Source of the DNA: Euperipatoides rowelli
Lineage: Eukaryota; Onychophora; Udeonychophora; Euonychophora; Peripatopsidae
Assembly (NCBI GenBank): GCA_003024985.2
Contig: PXIH01S0000351.1
Reading direction: 5' to 3' (one strand)
Length of the DNA: 43,245 nucleotides
Both the position numbers and the translations under genes were made by a program. The notes beneath the pieces were generated by a model that saw only the letters and a list, made by a program, of their open reading frames with translations, searched no databases and was not told the DNA's origin. This document shows, in pieces, positions 20,487 through 30,754 of the stretch (position 1 is the stretch's first letter; every line of letters starts with the position of its first letter).

Positions 20487-23400
20487 ATGGGAGAGGAACA
20501 AAACATGATAAAAAGAATTATTGGGGGCATTGCATCTTTCAATGTTAGAGGATTAGCAAATAAAAACAAGAGATTGGAATTGGTGATGTGGATAAATGAA
20601 CTAAACTGAGTGTGGTTTCTTTACAAGAAACGAGAGATACGGGCTTCAAGTTAAATTTACCTGATTGGAGTACTTATATGTCTGCAGGAGTAGAAAAGAC
20701 AATAGGAGTTGCTTTCCTCTGGAGATCTTATAATGATTATGTAGAGAAGGTTTATGAGGTGGTTAAGGGCAGAATGATAGTAATGGACATTGAGACAATG
20801 CAGAAAAAGGTAACATTGATTAACCTATACCTTCCTACAAATAAACATAGAAATGAGGAGAGAAAGAAGATTTACAGTAAAATAGAAGAAATGATGAGAG
20901 AAAAGCCAGAAAGAAAGTATATTGTGAATGGAGATTTTAATGTCCAAAGAGGTTCATCTAAGAAGAACATAGAAAGAATAATGAGTGAATATTGTTTATG
21001 AGATGTATGGAAAAGTATTGGGGAGGAGAGCGGAGATGGAGGCGCAACACACTCGGCAGGGAATAGATTAGATGTAATATATGTGTCAATTGAATTAATG
21101 AAATATGTTAAGGATATCAACTTGATACGGTCCTCAATGTCGGATCACAAAATGGTCAGATTGATGGTCGAGAGGTGTGGTAGAAAAGGCAAAGTAGGTG
21201 ATTGGATAGTTCCGGAGTGGGTTATTGCAAAGGAGGAGTTTCAACAAACAGTGAATATAAGATGTCAGAGATGGTTGAATAGAGATTGTGGAGTGGGAGA
21301 ATGGGATGAGATGAAGAATGATTTTGTAGAAGTTGCCAAGAGATTTGTAGGGCTAAGAGGACATCACCTGACAAAAGTCAAAAGATAAGTAAATAGAGGA
21401 GTTGAAAAAGTTTTGTGACTGAATATGATAGAGAATGTTGGGAAATATATAAACAAGATTTTGGAAAATATGAGAGTTATGATTTTAGAACAAGGCATCC
21501 AGTACAGGATAATATCAAGAAATGGAAATGGTTCCAGGATGAAGAAAGGGGAAGAAGGAAAGTAGATGATATATATGATGAAGAACAGAAAATATATGTA
21601 AAGGAACGGTGAGAAAAATAGAGAATGTGTTTATAGATACTATGAGGAATTGTATAGAAACAGAGAGGAAGAGAGGAGAGAGAAAGAGGAATACAGAGGA
21701 ATTAAAAGGATGACAAGGGAGGAGGCACAATCTTTGGAAAAGAAAATTACATTAAATCAAGTAGAAAAAGCAGTAAAAGAAATGGAATTGGGAAAAACTC
21801 CGGGTCCAGACGGATTGAGTTTGTTTTTCTATAGAAATAATCCTATTGTGTTGGAGATTCTGGTACAGCTATATAATGACATTATTCTAGAAGTGATTCC
21901 CAGATCTTTTATTGAGTCTACCACTGTTTTGATTCCCAAAAAAGATAATAAAAATACAATAAAGGATTTTAGACCGATTTGTCTGTTGAATTCAGACTAT
22001 AAAATATCTGTGAAGATCATGGCAGATAGACTGAGTCGGTGCCTCAAAAAGACTAGGGAAGGAACATAGTTATGCCCTTAAGGGAAGAAAAATGTCACAT
22101 ATTTTGAGAATATTATCTGATAAAATAGAGAATAATAGGAAAAAGAAAGTGAATTATTATGTGGTTTCATTTGACATAAGTAAGGCTTTCGATACTGTGA
22201 ATCATAGTCATTTATACATGACAATGAGAATGATGGGAATAGAGGAACATACAGTTAAGATGATACTGAATCCTATAATAAATGCAAGAACTAGGATACG
22301 TTTTTCTGGGATGAAAACTGACGAAATATTGATTAAAAGAGGTATATTATACACCAAGGCGATCCTTTCTCGGCATTGTTATTTGTAATGGTAATGGAGC
22401 TTAATATGGTGAATATGAGACAGATTATCGAAAAGTGTGCCCAGAGGGATAGAAATAAAACTGCCGCTGTTATGGCATACGCGGATGATATTGTTGCAAT
22501 GGTTGAGAAGGAGAGCGACATGGAAGAGATACTCATATCCTTGATCTCGAACTCGGAAATAACCGGTTGGAGATTAAATCTACAAAAGACAGTATATATG
22601 AAAGAGATCTATGTAGAGGTAGAAAAACGTATACCAAGTCATGGAATCCCAGAGGTTAATTGTATGAAAATTCTGGGGGTGTTAATAGGAAGAAACGGCA
22701 GAAAAAAATCGATAGAGGCATTGAAAATCAAATTGAAAGAAGAAGCAAGTAAATTACTGTTCAAACTGATTAATGTCTCATATAGAGATAGAATAAATAA
22801 TATGATCCAGGCATATATGGTGCCTCACATAATTTTGGTTCTTAATTGTTATACGTTAAACAGGAATCAAATAAAAGAAATACAAAAAATTTTAATAGAC
22901 ACATTCTGGTTAAATAGAAGATTTCGATATATAAAGAAGGAAATATTGTTACAAAGTATAGAGAAGGGAGGTGTGGGCTTTCCGAGTGTAATGGTGATGT
23001 CTTATATGGTAACATGGAACAGAGTAAAAAATTGCATATTAGAAGATAATATTTTGGCAAAAGAAGATCGAAGAATGTGGAGAGAGATTTATGATTTGGA
23101 GAGAGGAGTTTAGCTGTTATTGTTGGATGGAAAGTGTTATGCATGTAGAGATTTGGTGGTGTCATGGAAAAAAGTTGGTAAATTGTTGGAGAAGTTGAAC
23201 ATAAAATGTGAAAAAATAGATGTTAACTTGTTCCTAGCACAAAAATTGAAATATAACAAGATGCTATATATGAACAACAAGAAACCAAAACATAACAAAA
23301 CGGTGCCGAGGGGCATCACCATAAAGGAATTCTTAGAAGAAGAGACGAACACATGGAATAAATATATTTATAAAAAGGAGATATTGAAATGTATTGAAGA

Positions 23401-24029
23401 GAATTGGAGGAAGATGTAATAGTTAGAAATAGAGTAATAGGAAGTGAATTGGAAAGGTTGTTGCCTTGTTTTAGATCATTGAACTTGTATAATGATGAAA
23501 TGGTGGAGGTGATGACATGTGGATCAGCAACTATGAAAAAACATTTGACCGTTATGGAATGTGGAGAGGAGGATGAAATATTGGAAAGGAACTATTCGAG
23601 AAACAACATGATACCTAGAACATGGAGTGATTCAATGTGGAGGAGGAGGAATAAATGGTTTTTGACTCCGCGAAAAATAGTTGCAATGAAGTATACTACA
23701 AATTTTAAATGTATTTTATGTGGTGTGGAAAATAGTGAGGATGATCATATTTTTAATTCATGTGTATTTTTTAATGAATTTTTAAAAGGGGGAAAAAAGT
23801 GAAGAACACCTTTGTGAAGAAAATTGAAAAAGATTATGAAGAGATTGGAAAAAGGTTTATAAAAGAAGATTATGAGGAAGTAGTAACTGCTTTACATGTA
23901 CATATCATATTACAATTATATGGGAAAGCAAGAAAAGGAATTGATGTAAATAGGAATGACGCGTTGTCATGGAGAGGTGCTCTATTAAAAATATATAGAA
24001 ATGTGATAAATATAAATGATTTGAAGTAG
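20487..24029 (+). pseudogene. E2 ORF2: APE endonuclease + reverse transcriptase, frameshifted, catalytic residues kept
   Basis: Begins at ATG 20487, directly after the ORF1 stop (TAAATG). APE domain: ASFNVRGL; the frame breaks near 20608, then SLQETRD, YLPTNKH, GDFNVQRGSS, a TGA at 20999-21001 and SDHKM at about 21142. RT domain, in three frames: TPGPDG (about 21800), LIPKKD...FRPICLLNSDYKI, YALKGRKMSH, motif A SFDISKAFD with Asp at 22173-22175, HQGDPFS (about 22352), and YADD at 22478-22489, followed by KILGVLIG, SYRDR and GGVGFPS. The C-terminal part (23120-24029) includes a CX2CX8HX4C motif near 23709-23762. At least six frame changes occur. The total is about 1181 codons, as in E1. Motif order and the FRPISLLN-type segment place it in the L1/Tx1 group; phylogenetic placement needs a tree. 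Confidence 0.9.
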
Positions 24030-24860
24030 AAATATTAAAGAAAGAGAATATGTAATGATTAAATGAGAGGCAGATCTCCATGACGGTGCGTCTAATAAAT
24101 TATTTAATCTAATTTATTTATTTTTTTAGTATATATTATTGATTGAAATGTTTTTAATGATTATTCTTTTTTTTTTAAATCGTAATTGATGTATTCATAC
24201 ATGATAGAAATGGAGGAGTTTTTATGTGGCTCTCATTGGAATAGTTTGAGGGATGAAGTGTCCAACTAAAATATCATCTTTGGATGTGGTTGGATATAAC
24301 ATCTTCCGGTGTGAGCTGGTGAGAGATATAGGGAAATGGAGTTTTCTGTGAGAAATGAATGAAGAAATGGAGAAAATGGCTGTGTTTTTAAATGAAAAGG
24401 ATGTTGATTTAAGTTAAGGGAAGGACAAGGGAGATCTTGCATACGTCCCCTGAGTCCTTAGTATATTTTCGGAAATCTCATCCTTGTTAATTTAAGATAA
24501 TAATTTTTAATAGAATTTGATAGAATGGTTTGATAAAACAAGTAATTTTGAACACCAGTGATTTTATGTAATATAGATAAGTAGAACTCGATATATCCAA
24601 GGTTTTATATAAAATTTTATTTGGAATAATTGTTGTAGCATACTATGTTTTTAAAGGTTAATTATCAATGTAATTTTTTTTAAAACAATCATTTTAATGT
24701 AAATATTGAAAATTTTAGATGATACTTTTAAAATATTGAGAGATTTGGAATGGAATGAAAGAGATAGGAAGAGTTAGAAACAAACAAGAGTAAAAAGCCC
24801 ATCACCTATTGAATTGAGGGTATATTTCCCTTGAGGATTAGGTGAACGGCAATATAGTAT
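24030..24860 (+). other. E2 3' UTR, possibly containing a relic third tandem copy
   Basis: Non-coding. At 24277-24308 the sequence 'tttggatgtggttggatat' followed by 'aacatctt' resembles the target-plus-element start seen at 16475-16500 and 8286-8310. The similarity continues weakly for about 40 bp. The last 83 bp match the E1 3' end. One explanation is an internally deleted extra element between about 24281 and 24860; another is that the element family carries a target-like motif in its 3' UTR. Confidence 0.55.
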
Positions 24861-25394
24861 GCCTTCCTTGGATGTGGTAGCTGTTTCTCAGGTTCCCTCT
24901 CCAGAATCGAACCCTGATTCCCCGTCACCCGTTATGACAATGGTAGGCGTCTAACCTACCGTCGACAGTTGATAAGGCACACATTCGAAAGACTAGTCGC
25001 CGTTAGGTCGGATGCGGATGTTGCCGCTCGGATGACCTAATGTTTACCGGCGATCTGCTAGGAGGTTATCCAGAGTCGTCAAAGGGTCAACAAGAACGGG
25101 AGCCTGGCCGTCACGAGGATGGCAGGTGGACCCAGTCGGTTTTGAGCTGATAATGGTGCCCTTTCCAACCGACAGTCGTTTTGACGGACGGGGCAGCCAG
25201 GCAGGGCTTAGTTGCATGTATTAGCTCTAGAATTACCACAGTTATCCGAGTAGGATGTGGTACGGTCTAATGAATCATAACTGATTTAATGAGCCATTCA
25301 CAGTTTCACTTTAATTAGACCTAGGCGAGTACTTAGATGTGAATGGCTTAATCTTTGAGATGAGCGTATGACTACTGGCAGGATCAACTAGGTA
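24861..25394 (-). pseudogene. 18S rRNA gene unit A, 5' portion
   Basis: 18S resumes right after E2 with gccttccttggatgtggtag. It runs to its 5' end at 25394, where the reverse complement reads TACCTAGTTGATCCTGCC (usual TACCTGGTTGATCCTGCC). Conserved elements include TTAAGCCATTCA (usual TTAAGCCATGCA), GGCTCATTAAATCAGTTATG and AATTCTAGAGCTAATACATGCA. Substitutions at normally fixed positions fit a decaying gene. Joined with the 3' portion, the gene would be about 1.54 kb, short because of the internal deletion in the other part. Confidence 0.95.
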
Positions 25395-25859
25395 AAGTCT
25401 ATGTTTTTCCTCTTCGGTGCTACCAGCTCGCCCCCTTAGCCGGTCACTGCCTTGTGACCTCAACACACCTCGGGTCACCGCCGGTCGGACGGCCATCTTT
25501 CCATCCACCGGCTTCTCTTTCTTTACTTATTCGCACAGGGTGAAGGTGGCCTGCCACGAAACCATCAACGGCTGTTCCCTCCTTCCCCGACATCGGCACC
25601 CATCGGGCCCAACACCTCACTTTTTTTGCACCAGGACCTGATCCCCACTCTCTCCCTCTCTTAACACCTCCCACCACCGATCAGGTGGCGGGAGATCTAC
25701 CTTCCGTGAACCGTTCAGACATGGAGGTCCGACGACACCGTAGGTCTTTTGGGTAAGAATTGTTTTTCAGAGGACTGCGTGACTTAGAGCTGATTTGTAA
25801 AAGAACCGGACGGTCCTGAGTGCCTAAGAAAGTGACAATGGTCAGGGCTTCACCATTGC
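25395..25859 (-). other. 5' ETS region next to 18S, unit A
   Basis: GC-rich spacer upstream of 18S in the transcription direction. No repeat or gene is recognisable apart from mixed-strand chance open frames. By position it should be transcribed as external spacer. Confidence 0.7.
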
Positions 25860-26855
25860 CCGTCAGGTGGACGGATGGCAGGCCCACACCACAGGCCTTT
25901 TGCTTTCCATCCATTGTGTGGGGGGGAACTGGCATGCTACCCCGCCTGCCTCTGTCCTCGCACCCTCGAGGATCACGATTCCCTCTGGAAGGTCGGGGCG
26001 TGGGAAAGTCATTTGCCACCAGGAACATTTCCTTTTCGGCCCGAAACTTTTGGTACGATAAGGGTCAGGGCAAGGTACCGGAGGAAGGTTGAGCCGTACC
26101 CCCTCGGCTTGACACCTTCAACGGTCACCGTGCTTTGGCCGCCTGTGCCTGGGCCGAAGACGGACAGCAAGCCCACAAAACAGGCCTTTTTGCATTCTGT
26201 CCATTGCATGGGGTGAAACTGGCAAACCACCCCGCCCGCCTCTGTCCTCGCACCCTCGAGGATCAAAGATTTCCCCCATGGTGGGGTCGGTACATGGCCG
26301 TTACCGGACCGGTTCCTTCGAAATCCACCCTATCGAAGGTTTGGAAGGACCGGCGGAAGGTTGAGCCGTACCCCCTCGGCTCCACACCTTCAGCGGTCAC
26401 CGTGCTTTGGCCCCCTGTGCCTGGGCCGAAAAGACAGATGGGAGGCCCAGACCATGGGCCTTTCACTTTGCATCCATCGTGTGTGTGGGGGGGGGGAACT
26501 GGCACGCCACCCTTCCCACCTCTGTCCTCACACCCTCGAGGATCATGATTCCCCCTGGCAGGTCGGGGCGTAGGAAAGTCATTCATTACCGGGAACACCT
26601 TTCCCTTCAGCCCTAACCCTTCGTTCAGTAAGGGTCAGGGTGAAGGACTGGTGGAAGGTTGAGCTGTAACCCCTGGGCTCGACACCTTCAGCGGTCACCG
26701 TGCTTTGGCCGCCCATGCGTGGGCCGAAAAGATGGACGGCAGGCCCACACCATTGGCCTTTTCCTTTCCATCCATTGTGTGGGGGGAACCAGCATGCCAC
26801 CATGCCCGCCTCTGTCCTTGCACCCTCAAGGATCATGATTCTGCCTGGTAGGTCT
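25860..26855. repeat. Spacer repeat family A, about 3.5 copies of 270-300 bp
   Basis: Repeats of a unit containing 'ggttgagccgtacc' (starts near 26088, 26360, 26658), 'cggtcaccgtgctttggcc', 'ggcaggcccacacc', 'ccatccattgtgtgggggg' and 'cctctgtcctcgcaccctc'. Copies differ by substitutions and small indels. The first copy is partial. Such arrays are usual in rDNA external and intergenic spacers and can be enhancers or simply unequal-exchange products. Confidence 0.9.
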
Positions 26856-27785
26856 GGACCATATGCCTAACCCAGGTGATGGTCTTTGGTTTGGCGTGAA
26901 AATGGGCAAAGGGGAGCTGAATGCCCTAGACTGGTTGGGCTCGGACGGTCGACCCCCCGACCGTCGTCCTTTGCCCAAGGCAATGGGTAAACTCCCATCA
27001 TTGCTCTCCTGCACTTACTTGGCTGACGGCGTGCAAAGGGGTGCTAGGCACCTGGGACTGGTTGGACTCGATGGTCGGGGGACCGCCTGATGCCCAAAGC
27101 GAATGATATCATGTATCCATCACTTCCGACACTTGCTCTCCATAGACCATGTGCCTAACACCGGCACGGTCTTTTGGTTTTGCGGTGAAAACTGGCAAGA
27201 GGGCGATGTGCACCCTGGATTGGTTGGGCTCAGACAGTCAACCCCCGACCATTGTCCTTTGCCCAAGGCAACGGGTAAACTTCCCATCATCGCTCTCCGC
27301 ACTTACCCAGCCGACAGCAGGCAAGGGGGCGCTTGGCGCCCAGGACTGGTTGGACTCAACGGTCGGGGGACCGCCTGATGCCCAAAGCAAATGATATCAC
27401 ACGTACCCATCACTTCTGACACATGTTCACCTTCAACCGTGCGTCACTCTCCAGCGACAGTCTCGGTGCCATCGACCGTGCGCCACACCCAGCGATGGTC
27501 TTTGGTTTCACATTGTAAATGGGCAAGGGGGCGCTAGGCACCCGGGACTGGTTGGACTCGGACGGTCGGCGGACTGCCTGTCACCCAAAGCAACGGGTAA
27601 ACCTCCCACTGCCGCTCTCTGCACTTACCCGCCGACAGCGGGCAAGGGGGCACTAGGCGCCCGGGACTGGTTGGACTCGACGGTCGGAGGACCGCCTGAC
27701 ACCCAAAGTGAACAATATCACGTACCCATCACTTTCAACACTTGCTCACCCTTGACCGTGCGCCGACGGCGGCACGGTCTCGGTT
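26856..27785. repeat. Spacer repeat family B, about 3 copies of 290-320 bp
   Basis: The unit includes 'ctggttggactcgacggtc', 'ggaccgcctgatgcccaaag', 'aatgatatcac', 'acccatcacttc' and 'ggcacggtct'. The 'ggttggactc' copies before the ggaccgcctg stretch lie near 27060, 27348 and 27669, giving periods of about 288 and 321. Each unit contains an internal half-repeat of the 'gactggttgg' part. It is unrelated in sequence to family A. Confidence 0.9.
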
Positions 27786-28490
27786 TTCATGTTGAAATGT
27801 TTCCTGCCTTCACACTCTCGCCTTCGGCCGTGGACCGGGCTACCATCATCACATGACCTTCCTCCAGCCAGCTACCTGGCCTTTTTGTCCTCTTTTTCAG
27901 GATATAGGCTTTAAAGAGGCATGATGGACCCGAAGTAGCTTGATTACCGTCATACTATACACTCTCCTACCACCCACATGCACGTACATAAAATACCGGG
28001 TATGTACGGGAGAGGCCGCGATGTGGGCACCAAACACCGTTATTTATAGTCCTAACATGCTTTTAATTTTTCTTTCCATTGTCGTTTCTGACAACTATCT
28101 CTCCTATATATATATATATATACTGTCGCATTTGAGTTCGTACCCCAGTCCTACTCCAGAAAAAAAAAAGTTCACCCAGGGTCGTCACGGAAAGGTAGTC
28201 GGTAAATTGAGCGTCATATGGCCGATACTCTCAGAATTGCGTTAAAATGCTTTTTTCCGAGCTTGTTCAGAGAGAATACTTCTCCTATATATACTGTTGC
28301 ATTTTCAAAAGTACCCCAGTCCTACTCGTCTTGAAATCCGAAAAAACTGAAAAAAGCATAACCTTCTTCTACATCATACTTTTTCTTTACGGTGCCGGTT
28401 GATGCACACCTTCCACCAGGAAAGCATCACCTTATTCTACATCATTGTGTATTTTACGGACGGTTCTTTTTTTACTATGTTATATGGGAG
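27786..28490. other. IGS segment with inverted repeat and TA microsatellite; possible promoter zone
   Basis: Not part of the long repeat arrays. It holds a perfect 7-bp inverted repeat (gtacata at 27984-27990, tatgtac at 28001-28007), a TA microsatellite near 28105-28122 and a short duplicated stretch (tctcctatatat...ccccagtcctact, near 28100-28157 and 28279-28325). The Pol I promoter of unit A must lie somewhere in this spacer on the minus strand, but I cannot identify it by motif. Confidence 0.5.
27984..28007. repeat. Inverted repeat gtacata/tatgtac
   Basis: Two perfect 7-bp arms separated by 10 bp (aaataccggg). It is just upstream, in the rRNA direction, of the family B and A repeats. It could be a protein-binding site near the Pol I start, but chance occurrence is possible. 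Confidence 0.35.
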
Positions 28491-29030
28491 AGCGTCACCA
28501 CATCCAACTATAAAAATAGATTTTAAGCTTTACTAGCCCTCTACCCATCTTGTGATAAGAGGTCGACCTGAATTGTCAACACAAAAAAAAAAAAAATATA
28601 TTTCTGTGGACTTAGGAATTTTCTACACTTTGTGTGCTTTGTTCTGATGTGTCAAAGTGTTCCTGAGGCCCGACTTCACATCGGTCGTGCTTCGGCTCCT
28701 GACCCATCAGTCACTATCGTGACCGGTGATGGTCATCTGTACCTTTTCCCGTAGCATCTAAATACTCGCCGTACACCATACTATTGTGAAAAAAGTACAG
28801 GAATGTCGTCAACCTCTACAACTACATACTTTGTGACGGAGATGTTTCTCTTAGATACACTGTAAGAGCGTCACCATATCTAACTTTAAAAATCGATTTT
28901 AGTCAATACTAGCCCTCAACCCATCTTGAGACAGGAGGTCGACCTGACTTGTCAAAGTGTATGGATTTTAGTTTTATTTTTTTTTTTGAATTTTACAAGT
29001 CTACTTTTTGTGCTTTGTACTGATGTGATA
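28491..29030. repeat. Spacer repeat family C, two copies about 374 bp apart (third at 30245)
   Basis: Copies of a segment starting 'gcgtcaccatatccaact', then 'aaaaatcgattttag', 'tactagccctc.acccatctt', 'gaggtcgacctga'. They occur at 28493 and 28867, and a third starts at 30244 and runs into the assembly gap. Downstream parts of each copy (T-run, 'ctactttttgtgctttg', 'gtgttcc') resemble the segment bordering 28S at 61-140 and 30440-30490. Confidence 0.85.
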
Positions 29031-29469
29031 GAGTGTTCCCAAGGCTGAACTCCACCTATGTTGTCTTTCGGCCGCCGATGCCTCGTGCGCAACCGGATGT
29101 GATGACGGCCATCCAACGTAGCTCCGACGGCGACATCCGACCACTCTCTGTACTACTGCGAAAGAACCATGGGAAAGAAGTGACCTTGTGCTACAACATA
29201 CTACTTTATTGTGACCTGGACGTATCTTCAAGGTCGTCGTTCTGCCGCTGACATCTCATCGGTCAACGATCACAACGGCAGACACCGAACCCAACTTCTA
29301 CCATAGCACCAAAAACACTCACCGCACACCACCCTACCGTAATGGTAGTATGTGACCCTAACCCGTATGATCATGCTCGGTATCCACCATGCCTACTTCC
29401 GAGCCGTTTACCACCCTACCAGACTCACCTAAGATTGTGGATCCAACACCGACCGGCACCAAGGTCTTC
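29031..29469. other. IGS without recognised features
   Basis: Mixed-composition spacer between repeat families C and D. I see no gene, RNA or clear repeat, only weak similarity of 29031-29090 to the border segment next to 28S. Confidence 0.6.
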
Positions 29470-29960
29470 AGTCTACCGCCATCCTCCGATGTGGAAAAGG
29501 CTGCCCCGGTCTTGCCCTAACCCAAAGACCGTGGATCCAACACCATACCATGTACCATGGCCTTGTCCAGTCTACCGCCATCCTCCAATGTGGAAAAAGC
29601 TGCCCCGGCCTTGCCCTAACCCAAAGACCGTGGAACTAACACCATACCATACACCCAGCCTTATCCAGTCTACTGTCATACTCCGATGTAGAAAAAGCTG
29701 CCCCAGCCTTGCCCTAACCCAAAGACCATGGACCCAACACTATACCATGCACCATGGCCTTGTCCAGTCTACCACCATCCTCCGACAGGTAAAAAGCTGT
29801 CCCAGCTTTTCCCTCACCTATAAATGTGTGTACCCGACATCGACCGACACCACGGCCTTCTTCAGTCTCCTGTCATCTTCTGACGAGGGGGAAAAAACTG
29901 TCCCAAACCATTTTATCTAACCCAACACCCCTCGGCACTCGGTCTACCATCTCTACTCCC
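29470..29960. repeat. Spacer repeat family D, five copies of 98-99 bp
   Basis: Regular tandem array. The landmark 'agtctaccgccatcctccga' or its variant starts at 29470, 29569, 29667, 29766 and 29864. Units also share 'aaaagctgccccggccttgc', 'cctaacccaaagaccgtgga' and 'ccaacaccataccatg'. The last copy is the most diverged. The constant period despite substitutions suggests the length itself is kept, or that the array is fairly young. Confidence 0.92.
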
Positions 29961-30301
29961 GCCATCTACCACCACTGTACTTTATACGTTTACTTTTTTT
30001 CCACTTTGTACTCATCGGGATGGAGCGTCGAGTGACCATCGATGTAAATTTACTCTCGCTGTTGACCACTGTACTTTTGTGATGGGGGAAGCTTAGTACG
30101 CGGAGGGTAGCATGTCAACCCCCTTGACCAAATGTACCATCGGCCATACTTCTACCATGATAGCCACCTACTACTCGCCGTACACCCTACTACCATTAAC
30201 AACGTATATCATCAAAGATGATTTTTACCAAAGTCACAAGAAATAGCGTTACCATGTCCAACTATGAAGAATGATTTTAGACACAAACCAAAAAGACCAA
30301 A
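29961..30301. other. IGS, including the start of a third family C copy
   Basis: Spacer with no supported gene. From about 30244 a family C copy begins (gcgttaccatgtccaact), ending at the assembly gap. Confidence 0.6.
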
Positions 30302-30431
30302 NNNNNNNNNNNNNNNNNNNNNNNNNNNNNNNNNNNNNNNNNNNNNNNNNNNNNNNNNNNNNNNNNNNNNNNNNNNNNNNNNNNNNNNNNNNNNNNNNNN
30401 NNNNNNNNNNNNNNNNNNNNNNNNNNNNNNN
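30302..30431. other. Assembly gap, 130 N
   Basis: An unbroken run of N within the spacer, inside a family C repeat. The number of repeats and the linkage of the two sides therefore rest on scaffolding rather than on read sequence shown here. Confidence 1.
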
Positions 30432-30754
30432 ATATTTAGCTCTACTTTTTGCACACCATGTACGCTTAGGAAAGTGTTTCCCCGTGGCTGGACGTGCCGG
30501 CACCCGTACTTTGGCCGACGATGACTCATCTGCCATCACCGGTCCCGGTGGACCTACTTTGCCGGACCTCAAAACTAACCCTGCAAGTTATAAATCATCA
30601 GTCCACTAACCCTAACCTGATGGCAAGCCTCCTCTACCTCTGACGGTAGCATCTAGGCACTATGCCGTACACACTGTACTAGTGTGTGTGAAAGAAGTAA
30701 CGTGTACATCGTCACCTGGATCAGCCACTTGATTTAAAAAAAAAATATTTTTTA
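30432..30754. repeat. IGS segment next to 28S B, homologous to 61-350
   Basis: Matches the window start (ctctactttttgcacacc, the 'cttaggaaagtgt' stretch, the 'cgtgtac' stretch), with an extra ~25 bp near 30626-30650. This confirms that the two rDNA units have the same order and orientation. Confidence 0.85.

Larger units (their letters stand above)
16485..24860 (+). mobile_element. E2: second 18S-inserted APE-type retrotransposon, head-to-tail with E1, degenerate
   Basis: An 8.38-kb element in the same orientation and at the same 18S position as E1. It has a 5' UTR (16485-18336), ORF1 (18337-20486), ORF2 (20487-24029) and 3' UTR (24030-24860). Its proteins align with those of E1 along their length but with many differences, so E1 and E2 are distinct, old members of one family and not a recent duplication. 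ORF2 keeps the RT catalytic residues that E1 has lost (D in SFDISKAFD, YADD) but has many frameshifts. The 3' terminus, '...caatatagtat', abuts the duplicated target and 18S then resumes. The 3' UTR contains a segment resembling a target-plus-5'-end junction (24277-24308), so part of it may be a relic of a further tandem copy. Confidence 0.9.

Noticed and set aside
20999-21001. UGA recoding (selenocysteine or alternative code) to explain TGA stops in E2
   Set aside because: TAA and TAG stops and frameshifts also occur in E2, so simple decay explains the data.
25844-27090. Several open frames of 60-140 codons on both strands in the IGS repeats
   Set aside because: They follow the repeat units, occur on both strands and lack any conserved protein pattern; GC-rich spacer rarely hits stops.
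29342-29920. 192-codon Pro/Tyr/Arg-rich frame
   Set aside because: Produced by the 98-99 bp tandem array, which happens to stay open. The repeated peptide mirrors the DNA repeat.
29470-29960. CRISPR-like regular array
   Set aside because: Repeat units are contiguous with no unique spacers, in a eukaryotic rDNA spacer. A plain tandem repeat.
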